Assembly: GCF_043641665.1 (NCBI RefSeq)
Contig: NC_092196.1
Location: forward strand, 19,629,192-19,693,191
Source of the DNA: Enoplosus armatus
Lineage: Eukaryota; Chordata; Actinopteri; Centrarchiformes; Enoplosidae
Reading direction: 5' to 3'
Length of the DNA: 64,000 bases
The notes beneath the pieces are model-generated. The model made no database searches. It saw only the letters and a program-made list of their open reading frames with translations, and was not told the DNA's origin. This document shows positions 36,881-48,396 of this stretch, piece after piece. Within the stretch, counting starts at the first letter, position 1; every line of letters begins with the position of its first letter. The position numbers and the translations under genes were made by a program.

Positions 36881-37873
36881 AAGGTGACATACTGGACCAT
36901 ATTATATTATTATATTTGATATATCATCATACACTCTACTGTTGCCTTGGTCCTGTGTGTGTGTTTTGTGTGTCTTGCAGTTTCCTTGGCTGGGTGGGAC
37001 TGAGGTGTCATTATGCTAACTGGGAGCACCTGGCCAGTGTCCCAGTGTCCCCAGGTTATGTAAGCCCGCCTGCCTAGATGCCTGGCTGTTTCTTTTTTCT
37101 TTTGTTGCCCTCTTTTGTTTTACACTGACAGCACCTCATTGCAGTTTTCATTGTAATGTACTTTATGAGTTTATCTCCCTTCTTGGTTGCGGCCGGCGGG
37201 TTAGAGTCAGGGGAGGAGTTAGTCTGACTCACCGGATGTAGGCTGCTGGGAGAAGTCTGCCGACTAGTTCAGTCTCCCTTCTCTACGTGAAACAGCTAGC
37301 AGCCTAAACACTGAAATTTGAGTTTTGACAAAGATTTGGATCATCTGTGGTCGTAACGGGTCCAGTGAGCTCACCTCTCGGACACAGATGATCAAGTTAT
37401 GTTTGTCTCTGATAGGTTTGTGCTCTATAAATAAGTGCCTTATTTTGCCCCTCAGTGCTGAGATTATAAGAACAACAAGGTTGTCTCCATTTTTGCAGCA
37501 GTTTGCTGGTTTGTGTTAGTTCCCCAGATGATGCAGCAGGTGTAATGAGTGTGTATACCATATAATACCATATGTTTTGCTGTACAGAGCCCTTGATTAA
37601 AATGCCTGATTGGGCTCCTGCAGAGCTCATAGATCAGAGTGAGCCAGTGAAAGAACAACTTCCACAGAAATCCACAGAGACAGACAAGTGAAGTAAATCA
37701 CCTCTGCTACAAATCTCTTCTTCTCGCCTCTCACAATCAGCAGCTCGGCACACGCAGAGTATTGCCTGTCCAGTGTAATCACAGCGCTGTCTCAAAGCAC
37801 AGGAAGCCTGGATGTGCACTGGAGGCTGAATATGACAGACACATCGCAGATAAATTGCAACAGAAGAAGAGAA

Positions 37874-37892
37874 GGGGGGGGGGGGGGGGGGG
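37874..37892. repeat. poly-G tract
   Basis: Nineteen consecutive G residues after AGAAGAAGAGAA. The length may be unreliable in the assembly. Confidence 0.85.
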
Positions 37893-38468
37893 ATTTCAGC
37901 ATCGTGCAGCCCCACATAGTTAGTTGTGTGGTGGTGGTGGTCTGGAGGTGAGGATGTTGAAAAATATTTAAACCCAACGCGCTAGACTGGCCTGGTTTCA
38001 TGGCTGCACCATCACATCAAATATCATTTTATGCACATTTCTCCAAAAATGACAGATTTGGTATCTTTGGAGACTTTGGGATCTCCACTAGAATTCAATA
38101 TAAAGTTCTGTGGGTTTGAACAAAGTTTGGCTGCACAGCAGGAGTTTGTACTGACTGCTAGTTATCTGTCTAGCTGTGATAGCACAGACTTGCGCCCGAA
38201 CCAGGGACGGCTGAGGGTGCATCGACTGATACTGTATCATAACACAGCTCAGCCTTTCTGCCCGTCGATCCCTGATCAGTTTGACCACTGAATGATCAGA
38301 GGAAGCAGCGTGACAATAAAACTGTTGTCTCCCTCGTAGATATGACTATATATGATTCATCCTTGTGTTTATTCATTTGTGGATCGTTGCTAACTTGCTA
38401 GCTGCTATTGCTAACAGCTCAGTGTTGTAACTACACTGCTTCAGTTTTTGGAGTCACCAGAGTTTAAA

Positions 38469-38620
38469 CCACAGACTGTATATGAAGATGGACGATATGA
38501 CAGCTCCCCAAAAGTGAAGCCAAAACATTGGCTGCAGTATAGGTCATAAGCCCCGCCCCCCTCCATGTTAGCGGATGGGACAAACTAAAAAAATCAAAGT
38601 TCACCTCAAAGCCATTTTAA
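38469..38620 (+). mobile_element. teleost interspersed repeat (ACAGACTGTATAT family)
   Basis: CACAGACTGTATATGAAGAT, GTGAAGCCAAAACATTGGC, TGCAGTATAGGTCATAAG, CCCCGCCCCCCTCCATGTTA and GCGGATGGGAC follow the order of a short repeat I recall from many fish genomes. Non-coding; class not certain. Confidence 0.6.
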
Positions 38621-39189
38621 TTTAGAGGTCCTGTTCTTGTGTGGCCTTGACAAGACAGACCACTGCTGCATGATGTGTGTGCTACATGTGTGTGTTTACA
38701 TATTCTCACATCAGAGAGAACTCTGCACTTCGGCCTCAGAGCCAACCTCGCCTCTTACTGTAGAGTCACTCGCTTCGCATTATAGGGCAAGAAGCCGAGG
38801 AGAGCCGGGAAACCATGTTGTAAAAAGTCTATTTGAAAGCTATTACTGACACTGCATCCCGCTCAGGAATATCATTTCCCATCCTCAATACCTCCCCGTT
38901 TCTCTGGTGTCCTAATTTGTGGTGTGGGGATATTGCTTGTTTTCTCAGTATAATAGGCCATGCAGAGGAGTAATGGCCACACGGCTGTATAGCTGCATTC
39001 TTTCTCTTCTCATCCTTCACTCATTATTCCTCCGGTGTTGTGTGCGGCGAGGCCAGTTCTGCCTCCGTCGCGGATCAAACGGCTGCTCTCTCTTTCTCTC
39101 TGTCCCTTTCTCATCGTGGGAGTCGGGGATGGAGGGCGAATCTCCCGGGGAAACAGAATCTAGACCGAAGCCTTCCTTTGCGCCGGCCT

Positions 39190-39250
39190 CATAATTAAAT
39201 TGGCAGATTAAATTCTCTCTTATTGTGGAGGATTTAATGAATATTCACCA
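39190..39250. other. ATTA-rich unique stretch, candidate conserved element
   Basis: ATAATTAAATTGGCAGATTA and TTATTGTGGAGGATTTAATG carry several homeodomain-type cores in 60 bases next to a G+C-richer unique stretch. Function is inferred only from motif density. Confidence 0.25.
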
Positions 39251-40078
39251 GGCTTTGGATCGTCTGGGTGACGTGAGCTTCGCTTTAGTTATCGCGTTGA
39301 CCCCATCAGACTCCAGACTTCCCTCTGCTCAAGACCTTTTGACTTAATTGATCTGCGCTGTAGTGACACTATTAGTTTGGACTAATATGGGTTTCTGAAG
39401 ACCAATATCCACTAACTCTGGCCTGAAGGTGCCAGTGATTCTTTCAGACACTTAAAATGTTTACGTTTTCCTGACAAGTGGCCTCTCGCAGTCGTGAGTG
39501 TAACAGCCGCCCCCCTCTAGGAGGCGTGGGATGTTATACCATCACAAGACATCTCTAGGGAGGCGGTCGGGGTGGATGGTCGGGTCGCCAAAGGGTAGGA
39601 CTTTGATGGAGGTCGCCTCGGCTCACATCCTGTCTCATGCAGTAAACATTGGTTTCTTGTAACCATGACAGCCACATTTTCCTAACTTTAAGCATCTTTA
39701 CTTGCCTTGAAATAAAGAAAACGTAAAGATGATGCTCAGGTGAGGTGTTTGTGGAGCAGCTTGTCTTTTTTTGAAGGCACTGACAATGGCTTTGTTGCTT
39801 TAGATGCTTTCACATTAGCAGTTAAGTCCAAATCCAGGAGCCATTCACCAAAACTGTTGACAAAGAAACCGGAATGAGCTGGTCTGAGATCAGCTCCATG
39901 TGTATAGTTAGCATGCTTCACATGTGAGAGCAGATATTAAGGTCTGTCCGTCTGGATGTTTAAGGGTATTTTGTTTTTGTAGGATGGGGGCGCTCATTCT
40001 CTAGGTCTTTGTGGCCCGTACGGGAGGTGACAGTCCTTTAGAAACTCTGCCCACACATATATTATAGTATATTTGCTG

Positions 40079-40200
40079 GTAACACTTTACTTTAACTCCC
40101 CCATTTCGCATTTCATCATAGAAGTTAAAATTGCAGACAAATCAAGTTCATTGATAAATACTTAAAAATGACCTCATATCTGCTTAGAATTGCATCTTTG
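40079..40200 (+). mobile_element. possible GGTAACACTTTA repeat fragment
   Basis: GGTAACACTTTACTTTAACT matches the beginning of a short repeat I recall from fish genomes; the rest is diverged. Confidence 0.35.
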
Positions 40201-41344
40201 TGTGTTATAAATCATTTAACAACAAGTGTCAGAGCAGACCAGCAGGGTTAGATGTGTGCTGTGTCCCAAACTCATAGCATTACTACGTACAAACAGTATG
40301 TACTTCAATACTAATTGTCGTACTGTTTGTATTACCATGAAATTATACAATACATGCACAGACAAGAACCAAACAGACTGTGACCTTGAAATGCAAATGT
40401 TTCTTCCCAAAGATTTAATACCTTTTTGTTTTCTGAGATCTTTCTTGTCGGTCTCAGTCAGCGCCATCGGCAACGTAGCCCCCCCCCTCCCCCCCCGCTT
40501 CCTTTGTGCACTGAAACAATAAATCAAAACAAGCATTTTTAAAATGGATGTTTTAAAAGTATTTTTAGGGTGTGAATGAACTACATACTAAGAAACTTGC
40601 TTAAATTAGACTCAGTTGAGGCTCCGACTTCTCACAGTGAAGTTTGATCAAAGTGCAGCATTATATTCCCGTAGTGACAGTGTTGTGATCTTCCCTGACT
40701 GTGGATGTGGGACAGAGGTACCAGTGTGACAGATGAGTGTGTGTTACCTGCCGCCCAGAGGAGCAGGAGGAGCAGGAGGACGGGTGGAGGGGAGCTGGGG
40801 ATATTTCGGGACACTCCTTTCATGCCATTATTACTGTCATTTTGACGGTTAGGCATTCATTAGGCTTGTCCAGCCGCTTGCCCTGAACCCTTCCACAGTG
40901 GCAGTTAATATGTAATGTGATTTCCACTGTGTGAATATGATTATGCCGTGTGACAGACAGCGGAGGGCAGGATGCAAGGGCAGGTGCAGACAAACAGGGA
41001 GGAGGTCACGCATAATGAGGAGGAGGACTGTCCTCTTGTCTCGCCCGAGAGAACATCAACGCTGACAGAAACAAGATCTGAACAGTTCGGGCAAAACACG
41101 AAAAAAAAAACCAAACCAAAAACAGAAATTGACTGCATCAGAGAGAATCTGTCTGTGTGAACTGGCGTCCCCGAGCAGGAAGATGAAACTTACAGCAGGA
41201 TGTCCCGTCTGGTCGCCAGTGCTGCTGACATGTAGCAGGAGCACGCTGAGGTAACTGCTGCTTCGTCTCAGCTGCGCACCAGTTTAATAGACTGCAGGCA
41301 GGAAGACTGAATATATGCATCTCGCTGCTGCATGAAAAGTGCTT

Positions 41345-41560
41345 TCCAGCGCAATCGATCGACTCATTAGTACAAATTGGGTCAATAGAATGTGTTTGAT
41401 TATTCATTCATCATGTTTAATATAAGTCTCCGCCTAATTTCATTCGTGACTAGAGTCGTAATAAAAGTTCTGCCAACAAAATTGGCACTGAAATGCGTCT
41501 AATTGCAGATTTAGATTAATTGCGTGAGCAAACTGGAGAGAATGTAACACAATATGGCAA
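41345..41560. other. homeodomain-motif cluster, candidate enhancer
   Basis: In about 215 bases there are many ATTA/TAAT cores, including ACTCATTAGTAC, GATTATTCATTCATC, GCCTAATTTCATTC, GTCTAATTGCAGATT and AGATTAATTGCG. No coding frame or repeat family is recognisable. This resembles conserved developmental enhancers but conservation cannot be tested here. Confidence 0.3.
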
Positions 41561-43984
41561 AAAAAAACAACATATTCTCGCGTCTTTAGCGATTATTTCA
41601 GCCACATTCACAACTATAAAACCAGAAACTCCCGTCGGCTGCATGTTGGAGATTTTCCTGTTTTCACTGCTACTTTTACTGTTAGTTCAGAGGGAAGAGA
41701 GAGAAGTTCATGTTCACTTAGCATTAGCATTAGTGGCTTATTGATGCATAATGTTTTGCTACCAGCTGACTAGTAACATCCAATAAAAAGCCACGTGGCC
41801 TTGCATCATATGTGTGGGGGGATTGATTCGTTTTCCGGCATGATGTCAAGTCTTCGGTCTTTTCTGCGGAGCATTAACAGTATGCAAACATCTCAAATCT
41901 AATGTATTCTACTTTTCTAAGGTCCCTGATTCAGCTGACGTTGTTGGGGGGGTGTAGCAGCCGCCTCTAATCCTCTGTTGTAGATTAGTGGTGAGTAGTC
42001 ACCTCGCTGTTCTGCCATTTTCAAAATTACACTAATCACCCCAAGTGAGGCGCTGCACCTTTTGCTTGTTCATTTGTTGATTTGTCATAACGACGCAGCC
42101 CCCTCCGCTGATCCAATTTTGCCGAAATGTCGTGGCAACCTAATACCTTCATAATCAGACTGATCGTCCTGAGGGATGCAGCGCAGCTCCACCTGAAATC
42201 AGAGGAGTGCTGCATTATACATGAGGAGCGATGCGTTCACTGTTGCCTTGCTCCGGTCCGCGCAGCAGAGCATTAAAGAAAGCCCAAAGTTAGAAGAATT
42301 GAATGTTCCCACATAAATCATACAGTGCGATGAGTGGAAACAGCGCGGGCAAAGTTGAGCAACTTTGGTGAACACTGAGGAAAATAAATCATTTATCACC
42401 TCTAACTGCACCACAGAACCGTGCAGCGGTGAAATAGAGGAAGTGGGCTCGGGAGTGCTTTGTCACCCAGCACAAAAACAACTCCAGTCTACCGGCGCCG
42501 GACTGATGCTTAAAGGCGCTCGGCTACGAGTCGAGTGCGATTCAAATGAAGGTTATGAGTCAGGCGAGGGGATGAAGGTATGTGGGCGGCGGAAGTGCTA
42601 CGTGGCTGAGCTGTCGCTGTGAGTTGAAGAGCTCGTTGTCAGACGGTGACATACAGTTTTGGTCTAATATTTTACTCCACGAAGAACTTAATCGTATTCA
42701 TCCCAGTTAACACCTCGGTCCCACTGTCAGTGCTGCTGAGTGACACCATCTTGCAGTAGTGAGCGGCATCAGTGGAATTGGTTTCAATTAAGGTGTTAAA
42801 AGGCATTTCTCAGAGTTCATCAGTGTGGAGACTTAATCCCCACTGAGGCCGACAACATGAAATGAGCTTCTTTTGTCATCCGTTCATTTCGGAACACATT
42901 CAGAAGCCCCGTGTGTCCGCAGTGCGTCATGTTTACCCTGAAATTTACACATGATTTCCAACATATATTCCCGGTTCTCTCTTCGCTCTCTCCTGAAGAA
43001 AAAAAACAAAACAACACAGTGACACGTCAGCAGCTTCCTCGCCGTTCTCATTTCCCTCGGCTGTATCTCAGGGATCAGAAGGTGCTGCAGATTTATGGCT
43101 CCCTAGACTTGCGGTGACCAAACTGATTCAGCAGATAATTGCTGAGTATGAGCTGTTATCAAGTGGACAACCAAGGTGCCTTGATTTATTACCCAGATTC
43201 TCAGGTTAACTTTGTCAGGCGAGCTGTCAGAGCGAGAGGGAACAAGAGGAGGAGGACAAGGGACTGTGGTCGAGTTCTGCTATAACTGCTGTCAGGGGAG
43301 GTTGTGCAGCTCTCAGTGGTTGTAAATATATATATGGATACATGCCAGACTGCATGAAAAAAACAGCTGAAACTTCAACGTGACAGCGTGACAACAAATG
43401 AAGGTTTGGCCTTGACAACGTCTAAAGGAAATAAGTAAATAAAAAGTAAATAAGTGATCCATTGAGGCAGCACGACACACATTACACTCTGATTGGTGAA
43501 ATAAATGGCACAATCAACGGGGGAGCAGGGAAACTGTTCAATCAATTATCCTTCATTTTGTGATCTGCTAACACAGCATGTTCCGTCAACTAAAAAGATA
43601 TTCATGTGGGAATTAATTACATCCCAAGAATAATACGTTAAACAACAACACAAGCATTTTGACATTTGTCCACCGAGTTGTAATAAAGACTTGAAGATTT
43701 GAACTTTGAGTGTTTACACGAAGATGTTATTCATCTTAAACAAATAACTGGGAGCTACGGGACGACACTGTTGAATTAATGCTCAGCTGTACATGTTTAA
43801 TCATTTGTGTAAGCAGCAACACACATACATGCATCTCAGCATGCTATATCTAAATATATTTACTGTACAGTTTACTGTCTTCTGTATCTACATTACATTT
43901 ACTCTCTAATTCTTAGTTCTTATATTTTAACCTTTACGATATCTAATTAACGCTCCGTTTCTCATGTTCCCTACTCACATGTTT

Positions 43985-44085
43985 ACCTCCTGCATTGTGG
44001 ATGCATAGCCTGTCCACTTTCCCTGCACGCTGCACTGTGTACAATGATGTATGTGATGAATAAATCTCTTCAATCTTTGAATATT
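43985..44085 (+). mobile_element. possible LINE 3' tail
   Basis: TGCACTGTGTACAATGATGT and GATGAATAAATCTCTTCAAT followed by CTTTGAAT resemble a LINE 3' end with a polyadenylation-like AATAAA. Family not assigned. Confidence 0.3.
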
Positions 44086-45164
44086 CCTACTATAAAGCAC
44101 TGAGAGAGCTCGCACTTCTGCTGCAGCTGCACAACATTTGAAATGCATTATTTTGAGAACAGAAAATATTCGCAAATTGCATCAAAATACACAATTTACT
44201 CAAGTCTAAGAATAGTAGAGCTTTCGTTTAAACGTATCTTGTTGCTGTAGTAGCGTCTAAACACAAAATCACATCAAATTCTGCAGAATTGGAAATGTAT
44301 TTAGATTTGGACACAGTTGCACAATAAGTTTCAGTTGTTTGTGTTGAATTAAAGAGTTTTGCAACCAGTTGAGGACAAATGAATTCCTTTTTTTTCTCAG
44401 GCTCATGAAAATATCAAATTTGGTAAAGAATTTAAAACGTCTAATCAGTTCTTCTGTGGCCTTTCCACCAAACTTCATTGACATTAGAAGTATTTCAAGT
44501 ATTTCTTTGAGTAAACAGGCAGACAGGACCAAAGTCTTTGGTATTAATTGATAGAATTCATAATGTTTATTTGTAGGTTTGAGAAAGTGAACGGCACAAA
44601 AAGCAGGTCGTATTTTTACATGTGACGCATGTGTACTTTAGCAGGAAGAAGAAAGGCCAGGAAGGCTAAAGGGAACTGATGTTTGTGTGGGCGAAAAATG
44701 ACATCAACGGTCTTTCCAAGGACATCCGAAGGTAACCAGGGAGCTCACACTCCTCTGTACATCACCGCTCCATTTGCCATAGGCCACGACGGAGTGCTCT
44801 CTCACCATTATCCCTCTCCCTCCACTGTGACGACAGGCTCTTTAAAATGCCACCCACAAGGGCCAAAAGATGATTGCTGGAATGTGATTGGCTCTGCCGG
44901 GCTGCCTGGTTGCTATGCAGCAGTCAGGCTTTTCAAAAAGCTGATTTTCATACGTCTCAAGAGGATGTAGTGACGCCTATATGGCAAGAATGGTAGGTGA
45001 TTTGTCATATGTCTCTTAAATTAGAGGCAGATCAGATGAAAGTTTAATGACTTTTAATGATCGCTGGGAGGAAAATGGGTCACTTCAGCTGCAAATAGTC
45101 ATAAGATACAGCAAAGAAAAGAAAGGATATTAATAGCAAACAGAGCTTATGTTCGGTTAACTTA

Positions 45165-45371
45165 CAGGGCCCTATTTAAACGATCTATAGCGCATGGTGC
45201 AAGTGCATTTAGGGCGTGTCCTATTCCCCCTTTTGCCAGTTAAATGACACATAATCTGGGCGCAACGTCGGGCGCAAAGGGGTTGTATTTACTCCCTCAA
45301 TTATTCATAGGTGTGTTTTGGGCGTAACACGAATGAATCCACTCAGAGTGTCATCTCCCATTCCCTTTACA
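45165..45371 (+). mobile_element. teleost interspersed repeat (CAGGGCCCTATTT family)
   Basis: CAGGGCCCTATTTAAACGAT, GCGCATGGTGCAAGTGC, TTTAGGGCGTGTCCTATTCC, GGGCGCAAAGGGGTTGTATT, AATTATTCATAGGTGTG, TTTTGGGCGTAAC and AGTGTCATCTCCCATTCCC occur in the order of a short fish repeat I recall well. No coding capacity. Confidence 0.65.
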
Positions 45372-46314
45372 ACTCGACTCTCTGTGAAAACAGAACACAA
45401 GAAAAGCTGCTGCCAGTTTCAGAGGTGGAGGGGGCACAATAAAGTCTTTCAGTGAATTACAAGTATATAAATGTTTGCTCACCATCAAAAGCTCTTGTTG
45501 ACAGTTATGATTTCTGTTTCTTTCTATCATGTCCAGCAACATATGAAACATTGCAATGCGTTGTTGGGTTCTCGGAGTTTCCTTTAAACAAACAAATGGT
45601 TGTTTACATCCCGTGTTACTCACGCGACACCATGTCTGTATCCTTCGGCTCGAATAAATGTGGAGAATTAATAAATGAATTTGCTTCCTCATGAAACATT
45701 TGTCAAGCTGATGTTTTAAGTGTTTCACATCATGCATTGTTTACATCCATGTTTAACAGTTTGCAGTGTTCTTCCTCCCTGCAGGTTCCCTTTAACAGCA
45801 GTCTGAACTCGCTCATCACAACATTTACACTGTATAAATAGTGTTTTTCTCCACTTTCTTCTTTCGTGTATTTTCACTCACGCAGCTTTATGCTCAGCCT
45901 CGTGAATTAAATCAAACATGATAAAAGATGAACCCCCCACCTCCCCTCTCTCTCTCTGTTGTTCCTTCTAACTGTGTCTCTCTGAGGAACCATCGTTGAA
46001 TAAGTGATGTTTACTAGTTTTAGGGGATAAACAGGAGTGTTCAATACCTCCAGTAGAGGTGTATTCCAATAAAAATCTCATTTGCAGTACAAACGAAGCA
46101 AAACAATAGCGCAACATGCTGGAAACGGGTCCATTATTGTTATATTTTTAAAAAGGATTCTGCGGTGGAGTGCTCACTGCAGAACATTTGATTGATTACA
46201 TTTGGAACAAATAACAAATATCAGTCAGCTTTTCCACTGCTGGATACTCAACAACAAAACAGACACCTTTTGTATTTATTTATTTGTATGTGATCCAAAT
46301 GATGGCAAATAAAT

Positions 46315-46426
46315 ATTTCGACCTGATGATGGCGGTGTACGAACACGTAAGTCAGTATGTTTCATCCACTGGGGACCATGATATCTACAGCTTACAGCTA
46401 TTTACATCTGGACCAAAGTGGTGACT
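46315..46426 (+). mobile_element. GCTAAC-family repeat, distal fragment
   Basis: TTTCGACCTGATGATGGCGG, CATCCACTGGGGACCATGA and ATCTGGACCAAAGTGGTGAC match the distal blocks of the copy at 27862-28197. Confidence 0.55.
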
Positions 46427-46599
46427 TCCCTGAATCCCTCGAGTCTATACTGTCTCATGTGCAGACGTTGCAGAGAGTGATATATCACCAGTATACCAGC
46501 GGTTGGTTTGGAGGTTTCAGTGAATCGGGCTGCTGATGTTGGCGTGGGACGAATCTGCGGAGAAAAAGCAGTTCTGAAAGGAAACTGTTCAAACGCAGC

Positions 46600-46910
46600 T
46601 GAACAACTGCTGTGCCGTTGTTAGTGTCAGCGTTTGAAAGACTTTCCTCTGCGGCCCCAAACACACTCTGCTAGACACCATTTTACTGCGGAGTGTGGAA
46701 ACGGAGCTGTTCAGGCATGTCAACACCGGCTTCGACCTTGTTGCCAACATTGTCGACGCTGTCATAAAGTATGACTGCTTCGCATCAAAAGTATCTGCGC
46801 CATCTGGAAACAATTTATCTGGAGAAACTAAACTCGGCCCTCGCTGCACGACACTCCTCCACCCTGTAAAATCCATTATACTTGTTGATTATCCACTAAT
46901 TAAAGCGTAA
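46600..46910. other. unique stretch open on both strands
   Basis: Overlapping frames of 71 codons (plus) and 95 codons (minus) cover a balanced-composition, repeat-free block. I recognise neither product and see no convincing splice sites, so I do not call a gene. It could be a conserved non-coding element. Confidence 0.2.
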
Positions 46911-47856
46911 ATGTTGCCTCAGACACTGAGGCGGTAAATACGGACAGTGGAGCCATGCATGTGGAATTGATTTCCTGCTCTCAATTTCCAAAGGATAACA
47001 GTGAAGATGAATTATTCAGAAAGTCCAAACCTCTCAATGGATGGCTGACCTTTAAGAAGGACTTTAGCTGCGCTTGTTAGTACCTGACTGATAAACTCGG
47101 AGCTTTCACAGGGTGAGATGTGAAATGTGAGAGATTACTTCTGAAGCGAGATGGGCCCTCCTCGTCTTCGTACATCGGCTTTGGCAGGTGGTGGAAAACT
47201 CAATTTGCCATGAAGATCTGCATCACCGCGAGAGACATATCGCATTAGATCCGACTGATTGTAAACTCATTACTCAGATGCAAATTGAGGCAAACGACAT
47301 GATTTGATCATTTTGGTTACGCCTCAAGATTCAGACCAGCAGAATGTTTTTCACAAATGAAGCCGCGCCGTCTTTTGTGTTTAGGCCTCTGAACATTGAT
47401 CCGGTCGGAGAGACTCATCTCTACGTGAGGGGGGGGAGGTGTTCCCTTCAATTACACGCTCGCTTTCAGTCTACGAAAACAAACTCAGCACTTAAGTTGG
47501 ACTAATTTGTGTGTTTTCACTTCGAAGGGGTTTGTTATTTTATCCCATAAAATCCCCGGCCATGTCAATATGGATTTTATTGTTCAGCAGCTCCTCCATT
47601 ACTGCTCTTTCTAACACTGTGCAGCGTTATGAAAAAAAGAAGAAGCTAGAGTGTCTCTCTGGATAGCCTGAATTGCAATATTCCAACCATCAATCTGAAA
47701 GAGAATAAAACATTTGCCCACTACACATGCTTCCCTTTCCAAGTATAATTCCCAGACTGCTGTATGTATAAATTTCAACAGCACCATCTTCCTTTCATGC
47801 ATTTTTGAGGAGAGGAAAAGGATCCAAAGGCCAGCGATAGTTTGTTCGTTCAGCGG

Positions 47857-47892
47857 TTTGTTTGTTTGTTTGTTTGTTTGTTTGTTTGTTTG
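47857..47892. repeat. TTTG tetranucleotide microsatellite
   Basis: About nine TTTG units. Confidence 0.95.
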
Positions 47893-48061
47893 CTTTTCTG
47901 AAGCTTGATTCTCTATTTTTCCCTCTTTTACTTTGAATTGATAAACCATCTGCTCCCGTGACAGTTCAGAGCAGAGTGTCGTCAACTGCAGCGCTCAGAT
48001 TCTCGCAGATGCTGCTGTCAGACTGCCAGCCGGAGAGCCAGACGCATGTCCTGCTGCAGAC

Positions 48062-48083
48062 TGTGTGTGTGTGTGTGTGTGTG
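48062..48083. repeat. TG dinucleotide microsatellite
   Basis: Eleven TG units. Confidence 0.9.
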
Positions 48084-48359
48084 GGTGTTTACCACAAAAC
48101 TGTTTCTGGCATCTTGTTAGAAGATGAACAACTCCAACAAACACAGCCTGCAAACTTATTAAAGTACCATTTCATTTCTTTAAAGGTAATTTGGTTCTCT
48201 GACTGCGATGGATTGAGATGGACGGACACATTTGACAGAACAGAAGTCATTTTGTTCATAACACATCATACGTGAATCACAAAACAAACAACACAATTAC
48301 ACACAAAGAGGAAAATAACAAAAACTGGTAACATCCTGCGCCTGCTGAATATATTTAAA

Positions 48360-48362
<3 letters not shown>

Positions 48363-48392
<30 letters not shown>
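48363..48392. repeat. TA dinucleotide microsatellite
   Basis: About 15 AT units. Confidence 0.95.

Positions 48393-48396
<4 letters not shown>

Larger units (their letters stand above)
30851..38468. other. intergenic desert, third segment
   Basis: No supported gene. It includes a long TG microsatellite, a second TG run, a TTG run, a diverged MITE-like fragment, a poly-G run and a unique G+C-richer stretch around 36.95-37.3 kb. A CAAATAAAGTTATTCAGCATTG ending near 35360-35385 may be another LINE tail. Open frames do not resemble known proteins. Confidence 0.55.
38621..45164. other. intergenic desert, fourth segment
   Basis: No supported gene. It contains ATTA-rich unique stretches (39190-39250 and 41345-41560), a possible repeat fragment at 40079, poly-C runs near 40480 and a possible LINE tail near 44000. 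Open frames of up to about 106 codons here show no recognisable family. Confidence 0.55.
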
